Assembly: GCF_003259365.1 (NCBI RefSeq)
Contig: NZ_QLLY01000001.1
Location: 62,001-126,000 of the forward strand
Source: Streptomyces sp. PsTaAH-137
GTDB taxonomy: Bacteria; Actinomycetota; Actinomycetes; Streptomycetales; Streptomycetaceae
Length of the DNA stretch: 64,000 nt
Reading direction: 5' to 3'
The notes under the pieces were generated by a model. The model made no database searches. It was given only the letters and a program-made list of their open reading frames with translations, and had not been told where the DNA came from. The position numbers and the translations under genes are program-made. Shown here piece after piece: positions 1 through 6,182 of the stretch. Within the stretch, counting starts at the first letter, position 1, and each line of letters begins with the position of its first letter.

Positions 1-615
1 GGCGAGATCGGGGACCGGCGCGTCCTCGCCGTGCCGGACGGGCGCGGATCCGTCGTCGGCGGGCTGGAGCAGGACGAGGACGGTGGTGCGCGGCTCGTTG
101 CCCGGACGCAGGCCCGTCAGGGTCGCCCGGACCGGCTCGTGCGCGGACTGCTGGAGATGCACGGTCATCCCGCGGTCCCCTTCGCCCCGGGCCACCGCGG
201 CGACCTGTGAGCGGAACGCGGCCCGGTCCGCGTGGGCGAGCAGCCCGGTGAGCGGGCGGCCGCTCGCGTACCCGGCGCGCACACCGGTGAAGTTCGTCGC
301 CGCGAAGTTGAGGCGGCGCACCACGCACTCCCGGTCCACGAGCGCCACCGGCAGCGGAAGCCGCTGGAACACGGCGCGCAGCAACTGAAGCTCCTGCCGG
401 TCGGCGGCTGCCGGGCGCCCTCCGGATCCGCTGCCCTCCGCGGTCAGTTGCTCGTACCAGGGCCACAACTTGGCCACTGCGTGGTCGAGTTCGAAGAGAG
501 CGGCGTCCAGCACTGCGGGCAGGTCGTCGGCCGGCACGGACCGTGCCGCCTTCAACTCCCCGATCCGGCGCACGAAGTCCGCCAGTTCCTCACCGAACTC
601 CTCCGTTCGCGCCAT
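1..615 (-). CDS. PAS-domain signalling protein, partial (C-terminus beyond the left edge)
   Basis: The first 205 codons of a protein that runs off the left edge. Residues about 1-75 are helical and acidic. Residues about 76-190 read as a PAS sensory domain: LQLLRAVFQRLPLPVALVDR, a VVRRLNFAATNFTG stretch where PAS folds carry the N-x-A region, then a strand ending TTVLVLLQP. In streptomycetes a PAS module of this kind is often followed by a SpoIIE-type PP2C phosphatase or a kinase, but that part is outside the window, so the output activity is unknown. It is divergent from the ANTAR regulator at 691, with 75 bases between the two starts, which suggests shared control. The ATG at 615 is preceded by an AGG-containing stretch. 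PAS assignment is fairly firm, full architecture open. Confidence 0.7.
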   Translation of the reverse strand, partial: MARTEEFGEELADFVRRIGELKAARSVPADDLPAVLDAALFELDHAVAKLWPWYEQLTAEGSGSGGRPAAADRQELQLLRAVFQRLPLPVALVDRECVVRRLNFAATNFTGVRAGYASGRPLTGLLAHADRAAFRSQVAAVARGEGDRGMTVHLQQSAHEPVRATLTGLRPGNEPRTTVLVLLQPADDGSAPVRHGEDAPVPDLA

Positions 616-627
616 GCCGAGAACCTA

Positions 628-650
628 TCCCGGGGAGCTGTTTCCCGGGA
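628..650. promoter_or_regulatory. Inverted repeat between the divergent PAS and ANTAR genes
   Basis: TCCCGGG at 628-634 is the exact reverse complement of CCCGGGA at 644-650, with nine bases between. It lies in the 75-base gap between two divergent starts, so it could be a shared operator. The half-sites are GC-rich and self-complementary (CCCGGG), which occurs by chance in such DNA. Confidence 0.3.
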
Positions 651-690
651 CCGAGTGCGGGAAGCCGAAGCTGTGAGGAGGCGTTCTCCG

Positions 691-1416
691 ATGCGCGAGG
701 CCGATCGGAACGAAGAAGCCCTGCGGTTCGCCCCCGAGGCGCCCGAGCCCGGACTGCCCGCCCGTCGGCTGTCCGAGCTCGCCGAGGAGGCCGTGCGCTG
801 TACGGCCGACTGCTGCGGGGCCGTCGCGACCGCGTGGGACGGCACCGGCGAGCGGCCCTCGGCCGTCACCCATCCCGACCTGACCGCGCTGGTCTCCGTT
901 CAGCTGTGCTCGGGCGACGGTCCGATACCCGTCGCCGAGGAGCGGGGTACGCCGGTCGACGCCACCGATCTGCTGCGGGACCGGCGCTGGCCGCGTTATC
1001 GGGCGGTCGCGCTCGACTCCGGGGTGCGCTCCAGTGTGACCCTCCCGTTCCGCAGCGCGGATCTCACCGTCACGCTCAGCCTGTACAGCTTCCGCGCCGG
1101 GGCCCTCGTGGACGCGCCGCACGGGCCGGTCCGCGCGCTCGGAGACCTCGCCGCCACCTGCATGGTCCGCGACCGCTCCTACCGGGCGGCTCTCGCCGAA
1201 CTGGACCAGTTGGGCGCCGCGCTGCGCAGCCGGCCCGTCGTCGATCAGGCGTGCGGGATCGTGATGCATGTGCTGGGCTGCGACGCGGATGCCGCGTTCG
1301 CTGTCCTGCGCCGGGTCTCGCAGGCCACCAACCGCAAGCTGACCGAGGTCGCGTCCGCTGTCGTCGAGCGCCGGGGCCGCGGCCTGGAACGGGAGCTCGC
1401 GGCGCTGACCCGGTGA
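691..1416 (+). CDS. GAF-like/ANTAR-domain RNA-binding antitermination regulator
   Basis: A 241-residue protein. The N-terminal two thirds (about 25-165) resemble a degenerate GAF sensor of the kind seen in streptomycete GAF-ANTAR proteins. The C-terminal 60 residues fit ANTAR: a helical lead-in (ALAELDQLGAALRSRPVVDQ), then ACGIVMHVLGCDADAAFAVL and LRRVSQATNRKLTEVASAVV, with the alanine and aromatic positions typical of this three-helix RNA-binding domain. ANTAR proteins bind paired hairpins in nascent RNA and prevent termination. The start at 691 is chosen over an in-frame upstream ATG at 232 because AGGAGG at 676-681 sits nine bases before it and the longer reading frame would run across the divergent PAS gene. 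Its RNA target is unknown; the hairpin-rich repeats just downstream (1446-1771) are notable in that light, but a link is only a guess. Confidence 0.85.
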   Translation: MREADRNEEALRFAPEAPEPGLPARRLSELAEEAVRCTADCCGAVATAWDGTGERPSAVTHPDLTALVSVQLCSGDGPIPVAEERGTPVDATDLLRDRRWPRYRAVALDSGVRSSVTLPFRSADLTVTLSLYSFRAGALVDAPHGPVRALGDLAATCMVRDRSYRAALAELDQLGAALRSRPVVDQACGIVMHVLGCDADAAFAVLRRVSQATNRKLTEVASAVVERRGRGLERELAALTR

Positions 1417-1445
1417 CGGCAGGGTTGTCTTTCGCGCGCGGCTCA

Positions 1446-1509
1446 CGTCGTGGCTGGTCGCGCAGTTCCCCGCGCCCCTGAGATGCGCACTTCGTGCGCC
1501 ATCTCATCA
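1446..1509. repeat. 64-base composite repeat module: reverse-oriented core plus bulged hairpin
   Basis: This 64-base segment is repeated identically at 9927-9990. It contains one reverse-oriented copy of the window's recurrent 21-base core (1460-1480, reading GCGCAGTTCCCC on the plus strand and continuing to 1480) and a hairpin at 1480-1505: GAGATG and CGCAC, loop TTC, then GTGCG, a bulged C, and CATCTC. It begins 30 bases after the ANTAR stop codon, so it could end that transcript, although no T-run follows. Confidence 0.85.
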
Positions 1510-1535
1510 GATGAGGTCCGGCCTCCGTCGGGGGA

Positions 1536-1559
1536 GAGGCGGCGCGAAGCGCCTGCCTC
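1536..1559. repeat. Bulged hairpin with GAA loop, shared with 10073-10096
   Basis: GAGGC and GGCGC at 1536-1545, loop GAA, GCGCC at 1549-1553, a bulged T, then GCCTC at 1555-1559. The same 24 bases recur at 10073-10096, in both places immediately before a tandem array of the core repeat. It is part of a conserved intergenic module, not an isolated palindrome. Confidence 0.75.
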
Positions 1560-1560
1560 A

Positions 1561-1771
1561 CAGGGGCGCGGGGAACTGCGCGAGAAGCGGCCGCCGGCCG
1601 TCAGATGGGGTGCGGCCCAGGGGCGCGGGGAACTGCGCGAGAAGCGGCCGCCGGCCGTCAGACGGGGTGCGGCCCAGGGGCGCGGGGAACTGCGCGAGAA
1701 GCGGCCACCGGGCCGCGGGTGAACGAACGGCCCAGGGGCGCGGGGAACTGCGCGGGAAGCGGCCGCCGGGG
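1561..1771. repeat. Tandem array of four forward core repeats, period about 57 bases
   Basis: Units start at 1561, 1618, 1675 and 1733 (spacings 57, 57, 58). Each begins CAGGGGCGCGGGGAACTG and continues with CGCGAGAAGCGGCC or a close variant, followed by a more divergent tail. With the modules at 1446-1559 it fills most of the 444-base gap between the ANTAR gene and the aminotransferase-like gene; 1772-1860 holds no further recognisable element apart from the ribosome-binding site of the next gene. The same core occurs at 9825-10461 and 54415-54570. Reading frames through the array are artefacts of the three-divisible period. Confidence 0.9.
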
Positions 1772-1860
1772 CGCGGGTGGTGACGGCGCGCGGAGGTGGG
1801 CGGGGAGTGTGAGGCTGGGGGCAGCAGCAAGCACGGCTACCGACACGGCACGGAGGCACC

Positions 1861-3147
1861 ATGCGCCCAGCGGACCCCGCAGAAGGACGCGGCCCCGTGC
1901 GCTACGGACCCCCGCTGCCCGAGCCCGGACTGCCGGTACTGCCCGAACTGGCCGCGATGGTCGCCGGCGCAGCGGCCCGCGCCCACCCCGAACCCCCCGG
2001 CGGCCCACCCGCCCTGCTCGAAGCCGCCCGAGGCCACGGCGAACGCAGAGGCCTGCCCCCGGAATGCGCCCAGATCGTCGCGGCCCCCGGCGCCGCCCCC
2101 CTGCTGCTCGCGCTCACCGCCGCGCTCGGCGGCGACGTCCTGGTACCGCGCCCCTGCCCGGCCTGGTGGACCCCGCAGACCCGGCTGCTCGGCCGCGAGG
2201 TGTTCTCGGTGCCGACGCCCGCCGAGTGCGGCGGCGTCCCCGACCCGTACGCCCTGCTGGAGACCGTCCGCCGGGTCAGAGCCGAGGGCGGCGACCCCCG
2301 GCTGCTCGTCGTCGCGCCGGCCGACGACCCGACGGCGACCGTGCCACCGCCCGAAGTGCTGCACGAGGCGGTGGAGGCCGCGGTGGCGGAGGGACTGCAC
2401 GTCGTCAGCGACGAGACCTGGCGCGACACCCTGCACCCGGGCCAGGACACTCTCCTGTTCAGCCCCGCCGAGATGTTCCCCGCCGAGGTCACCGTCCTCA
2501 CCGATCTCACCGGCGGCTACCTGCCCCCGTCCCTGCCCGCGGCCTTCGCCCGGTTCCCGCCCACCCCCGAGGGCGACCGGCTCGCCGCCCGCGTCCTGGA
2601 CATCCTCACGGCGACCGGCGCGAGCCTGTCGGCACCGGTCGCGGCAGCGGCCACGTACGTCCTGGACGAGGGCGAGACGGTCACCGCCCGCCGCATCGCC
2701 GCCACCGGCCTGCACGCCCGGCTGGCCACGGCCCTGCACGGCATCGTGCTCACGGCCGGCGGCCTGTCCCGGCCGCCGCGGGCGGGCCGTCACCTGTACG
2801 TCGACCTGGAGCCGCTGCGCCCCCGCCTCATGGCCCGCGGGGTCACCGACGCCCAGGACCTGGAGGACCACCTCACCTCCCGGCTCGGCCTGCCCGTGCC
2901 CGGCGGGCACCGCTTCGGCGACGACCTGGGGGCGCTGCGCTGCCGGCTCGGTACGGGACCGCTGCTCGGATCAACCCCCGACGAGCGCAGGGCGTCCCTC
3001 ACCTCACCGGACCCTCTGGAATTGCCGCACGTGGCAAGGGCGTTGAGCATGGTCGAGTCGGTGCTCGGCGAGTTGTGCGACCTCGGTGACCGCGCGGGCC
3101 CGGAAGGCACGGGTGCGGCCGGCGAAGGATGGGAGTCCGAGCGATGA
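1861..3147 (+). CDS. Aminotransferase-fold protein lacking every lysine (probable pseudoenzyme)
   Basis: A 428-residue protein with the layout of a class I/II PLP aminotransferase. An AAPGAAPLLLALTAAL segment corresponds to the cofactor phosphate loop. VVSDETWRD near residue 185 matches the D-E-x-Y/W motif whose aspartate contacts the pyridine nitrogen. VTVLTDLTGGYLPPSLPAAF occupies the usual S-x-S-K-x-Y/F segment, but the Schiff-base lysine is absent, and no lysine occurs anywhere in the protein. It therefore should not form the internal aldimine needed for transamination. It could be a structural or ligand-binding relative. GGAGG lies four bases before the ATG. Its TGA overlaps the ATG of the MBL-fold gene (ATGA), implying translational coupling and a joint role. 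The fold call is fairly secure; the function is unknown. Confidence 0.75.
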   Translation: MRPADPAEGRGPVRYGPPLPEPGLPVLPELAAMVAGAAARAHPEPPGGPPALLEAARGHGERRGLPPECAQIVAAPGAAPLLLALTAALGGDVLVPRPCPAWWTPQTRLLGREVFSVPTPAECGGVPDPYALLETVRRVRAEGGDPRLLVVAPADDPTATVPPPEVLHEAVEAAVAEGLHVVSDETWRDTLHPGQDTLLFSPAEMFPAEVTVLTDLTGGYLPPSLPAAFARFPPTPEGDRLAARVLDILTATGASLSAPVAAAATYVLDEGETVTARRIAATGLHARLATALHGIVLTAGGLSRPPRAGRHLYVDLEPLRPRLMARGVTDAQDLEDHLTSRLGLPVPGGHRFGDDLGALRCRLGTGPLLGSTPDERRASLTSPDPLELPHVARALSMVESVLGELCDLGDRAGPEGTGAAGEGWESER

Positions 3148-4202
3148 CGCAGGCGTCCGGAGCGACGACCGACGAGAGCCCGGAGCGGCGGGGCGGTCCC
3201 ACCGCGCCCACCGGACCCCGGGTCGACCCGAAGCCGCTCGGTGGCGGCGAGATCGTGGACGTACCCCGCCGCTGGCCCAAGTCGTTCGCCGACCGCCTCA
3301 CCGCACCGCTGCCCGGCCTGCGGGCCTTCGCCCGGTTCGCCCGCGAGGGCAAGGTGCGCCCGCCCGCCGAGAGCCTCGCCGACATCCCGAGCCTGCCGTT
3401 CGCCCCCGGCCCGCTGCCGGACGTCGACACCCGCACCGTCGCCGTCACCTGGGCCGGACACGCCAGCTGGGTGGTGCGCATCGGCGGCCTGACCGTGCTC
3501 ACCGACCCCGTCTGGTCCCGCAAGATCCTCGGCACCCCGGCCAGGATCACCCCGGTCGGCGTCGCCTGGAGCGCCCTGCCGCCCGTCGACGCGGTCGTCA
3601 TCAGCCACAACCACTACGACCATCTGGACTGGCCCACCCTGCGCAGGCTCCCGCGCGACACGCCCGTCCTCGTCCCCGCGGGGCTCGGCCGCTGGTTCAC
3701 CCGCCGCCGTTTCACCCGCGTCACCGAGCTCGACTGGTGGGAGGCCGCGGAGCTGCGCGGCGTCCGCTTCGACTTCGTACCGGCCCACCACTGGTCCAAG
3801 CGCACCCTCACCGACACCTGCCGCAGCCTGTGGGGCGGCTGGGTCCTCACCGACCGTGACGGGCAGCGCCTCTACTTCGCGGGGGACACCGGCTACGGCC
3901 ACTGGTTCCGCGAGATCGGCCTGCGCTACCCGGGCATCGACCTCGCCCTGATGCCCATCGGCGCCTACGACCCGCGCTGGTGGCTGGAGGACGTGCACTG
4001 CTCGCCGGAGGACGCGGTGCAGGCGGCGCGGGACGTGGGCGCCCGCTTCATGGCGCCCATGCACTGGGCGACGTTCCTGCTGTCGGCCGAGCCCGTCCTG
4101 GAACCGCTCACCCGGCTGCGCACCGCCTGGGAGAAGGCGGGCCTGCCGCGCGCGGACCTCTGGGACCTCCCCATCGGCGGCTCACGCGTGCTGGCTGCCT
4201 GA
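3144..4202 (+). CDS. MBL-fold metallohydrolase, NAPE-PLD/UlaG-like
   Basis: A 352-residue metallo-beta-lactamase-fold hydrolase. Zinc-binding motif SHNHYDHLDW (HxHxDH), a second ligand region YFAGDTGYG, LMPIGAYDPRWW, and a late histidine in MAPMHWATF are all present. The H-N-H-Y-D-H-L-D form is characteristic of the N-acylphosphatidylethanolamine phospholipase D-like branch, whose members cleave phosphodiester bonds in lipids, so a lipid phosphodiesterase role is plausible but not proven. About 70 residues of basic sequence precede the catalytic domain, as in NAPE-PLD-like proteins. The start is the ATG of an ATGA overlap with the upstream aminotransferase-like gene; a start 15 bases upstream (3129) is possible but lacks the overlap. 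The 3' end overlaps the convergent DedA gene by 21 bases. Confidence 0.85.
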   Translation: MTQASGATTDESPERRGGPTAPTGPRVDPKPLGGGEIVDVPRRWPKSFADRLTAPLPGLRAFARFAREGKVRPPAESLADIPSLPFAPGPLPDVDTRTVAVTWAGHASWVVRIGGLTVLTDPVWSRKILGTPARITPVGVAWSALPPVDAVVISHNHYDHLDWPTLRRLPRDTPVLVPAGLGRWFTRRRFTRVTELDWWEAAELRGVRFDFVPAHHWSKRTLTDTCRSLWGGWVLTDRDGQRLYFAGDTGYGHWFREIGLRYPGIDLALMPIGAYDPRWWLEDVHCSPEDAVQAARDVGARFMAPMHWATFLLSAEPVLEPLTRLRTAWEKAGLPRADLWDLPIGGSRVLAA

Positions 4203-4814
4203 CGACGGCCGCCGTATCCTCCGCCACACCGTCGGGATCGCGCTGACCAGAACGGTCAGCGCGATCGCCGCGACCACGCCCTCCCACGGCTCGTCGAACA
4301 GCGAGCCGCCGAGAATCCCGATCACCTGGTACGTCGCCGCCCAGGCGAGGCAGGCCGGGATGTCACCGCGCGCGAACTGCCGCAGCGGCATCTTCGCCAG
4401 CAGGCACGCCAGCATCACCGGGATCCGCCCGGCCGGCACCAGCCGGGACAGCACGAGCACCATCACCCCGTGGTCGGCCAGCTTGTCCTGCGCCTGGGCG
4501 AGCCGCTCCTCCGGCGCGCGGGACCGGATGGCCTCCAGCCACTTCGACCCGTTCTTCGAGTGCATGCCGCGCCGCCCGAGCCAGTACAGGGCGAGGTCCC
4601 CGAGGAACGCGGCGAGCGCCGCCACCCCGAACACCAGCAGCAGGGCGAACGGCAGCGTCTGGTGGAAGGCCACCACCGCCGCCGAACTCACCAGCGCGCC
4701 CGTGGGCACCACCGGCACCAGCGCGCCGATGGCCACGAGCAGGAAGAGCGTGGGATAGCCCACGGCCTGCTGCGTGGACTCCGGCGTCACGACCGTCGTC
4801 GCGGCGAGGATCAC
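4182..4814 (-). CDS. DedA/VTT-family membrane protein
   Basis: A 210-residue integral membrane protein with hydrophobic segments at about 18-38, 45-75, 130-150 and 168-195. The central region LSRLVPAGRIPVMLACLLAK and the preceding FLGDLALYWLGRRG match the DedA/SNARE-associated (VTT) family, whose members act in transport or flipping of undecaprenyl phosphate and phospholipids. The GTG start overlaps the TGA of the MBL-fold gene upstream (bases 4811-4814), so the two are translationally coupled on the minus strand. The 3' end overlaps the convergent MBL gene by 21 bases. Membrane placement and family are secure; the substrate is not known. Confidence 0.85.
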   Translation of the reverse strand: MILAATTVVTPESTQQAVGYPTLFLLVAIGALVPVVPTGALVSSAAVVAFHQTLPFALLLVFGVAALAAFLGDLALYWLGRRGMHSKNGSKWLEAIRSRAPEERLAQAQDKLADHGVMVLVLSRLVPAGRIPVMLACLLAKMPLRQFARGDIPACLAWAATYQVIGILGGSLFDEPWEGVVAAIALTVLVSAIPTVWRRIRRPSSGSQHA

Positions 4815-5587
4815 TGGTCCGCCACCTCCGGCCGGACGCTCTCGCCGTGCCCGAGCCGGTGCACCGCCACGCCGGGAGCGCGCAGCGCGGCCTGCCGCAC
4901 GAACTCGTCGCCGGGCGTGTGGAACTCGTGCGGTCGTACGGCGTCCATCCCGATCGGCCAGTACGTCCCGTAGTGCACCGGGACCGCGGAGCGCGGCGCG
5001 ATCCGGGCCAGCGCCTCGGCGGCCCGCGCCGGATCGAGGTGGTGCGCGCCCAGATAGGGGCCCCAGCCGCCCACCGGCAGCAGTGCCACGTCGACCTCGC
5101 CCACGGCCTCGCCCATGCTCTCGAAGAGGCCGGTGTCACCCGCGAAGTACGTCCGGGCGTCGCCCTCCACGAGATAGCCGAGCGCGGGGGCGCGCTGCGG
5201 GCCGACGGGCAGCCGCCGCCCGTCGTGGTCGGCGGGCACGGCGCGTACGACGACGTTCCCCGCCTCGATCCGGTCGCCCGCGTCCACCTCGACGATCTTC
5301 AGCGTGCGCAGTCTTCGCAGCCCCGGCACGGCCTTCGTCGCACCGCGCGGCACCACGACCCGGGTCCCCGGCGCGAGCCGGGCCAGCGACGGAACGTGCA
5401 GGTGATCGGCGTGCAGATGGGAGACGAGGACGAGGTCGGCGAGGGCCGCGCTGGGCGGCGGGGGAGCGCCGCGGCGCCGCCGCAGATGCGCGAGGCGTCG
5501 TGCGAAGAGCGGATCCGTGAGGACGCGCGTACCCCTGTCCTCGACCGTGCAGGTGGCATGACCCCACCAGGTGATCTCCACCGGCAC
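4811..5587 (-). CDS. MBL-fold metallohydrolase, UlaG-like
   Basis: A 258-residue MBL-fold hydrolase that starts directly with the core fold (EITWWGHATCTVEDRGTRVL). The HxHxDH motif is SHLHADHLHV, followed by YFAGDTGLF and LLPVGGWGPYLGAHH; a late histidine is in VPVHYGTYWP. It resembles the UlaG/RomA group of zinc hydrolases, and no substrate can be assigned. The start is GTG at 5587, because AAGGAGG lies six bases upstream and the longer reading frame to 5737 would add a low-complexity stretch overlapping the divergent gene at 5670. It is coupled to the DedA gene by a TGA/GTG overlap. A second MBL gene lies just beyond DedA on the other strand, which gives a DedA gene flanked by two MBL hydrolases. 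Confidence 0.85.
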   Translation of the reverse strand: MPVEITWWGHATCTVEDRGTRVLTDPLFARRLAHLRRRRGAPPPPSAALADLVLVSHLHADHLHVPSLARLAPGTRVVVPRGATKAVPGLRRLRTLKIVEVDAGDRIEAGNVVVRAVPADHDGRRLPVGPQRAPALGYLVEGDARTYFAGDTGLFESMGEAVGEVDVALLPVGGWGPYLGAHHLDPARAAEALARIAPRSAVPVHYGTYWPIGMDAVRPHEFHTPGDEFVRQAALRAPGVAVHRLGHGESVRPEVADQ

Positions 5588-5669
5588 CCGTTGCCTCCTT
5601 CGTGCGACTGCCCCGAGCCTACGTCCAGGAGTAGGGTCGTCGGCGAAAGCGCGAGGTGAGGGGGACACC

Positions 5670-6116
5670 ATGGGCACGGAGCAGGGAGAAGCGCGGGCAG
5701 CGGGGGAAGCGGGGGAGACGGTACGCGTCATGGCCATCGCCGGCCTGACCCCGCTGGAGCAGCTGGACGCGGACCCCTTCCTGGTGGACTCGCGCAGCCA
5801 GTACGCGATGTGCTCCCGCTGGGCCGCCGACCGCGGCTATGTCGTCACGCGGCAGCTCCTGGTGCACGCGCTGCGCGCCGATCACGAGGCACTGTGGGCG
5901 GATGTCGACGCGGGCCTGGTCGACGCGTTCGTCGCGCCCAGCGACCGGGTGCTGCGGGTGGCGCTGCGCTCGGTGGACGACTTCTCCGCGGAGTGCGTGC
6001 GGCGCGGGGTGCCTCTCGAGCGGGCCGGGCTCGCGGAGCCGCGGTACGACGCCGACATGAAGGCGCGGGTGCACCGCCGGCTGTCGATGCCCACGGCCGG
6101 ATACGACGGCTGCTAG
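5670..6116 (+). CDS. Small protein resembling a degenerate resolvase N-terminal domain
   Basis: A 148-residue protein of unknown function. After a poor N-terminus, SRSQYAMCSRWAADRGYVVT recalls the R-x-S...Q...C...A...GY-V opening of serine-recombinase catalytic domains. VDAFVAPSDRVLRVA parallels the D-x-V/V-x-x-L-D-R-L strand, and FSAECVRRGVPLE parallels the helix before the next strand. The catalytic region is not convincing and there is no DNA-binding C-terminus, so it cannot be called an active recombinase. The ATG at 5670 follows GAGGTGAGG; an in-frame ATG at 5730 (MAIAGLTPLEQ) would remove the low-complexity leader and is a credible alternative. It is divergent from the MBL-DedA pair. 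Confidence 0.55.
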   Translation: MGTEQGEARAAGEAGETVRVMAIAGLTPLEQLDADPFLVDSRSQYAMCSRWAADRGYVVTRQLLVHALRADHEALWADVDAGLVDAFVAPSDRVLRVALRSVDDFSAECVRRGVPLERAGLAEPRYDADMKARVHRRLSMPTAGYDGC

Positions 6117-6182
6117 TCCCAAATGGTATGAAACCCTTACTCGGAACAGATTGCGCACGCACAGGGTGAGGGGAGCCGGAAA

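Noticed and set aside
5670..6116. Active serine recombinase or integrase
   Set aside because: Only the N-terminal domain is resembled, catalytic residues are not convincing and there are no attachment sites or mobile-element genes nearby.
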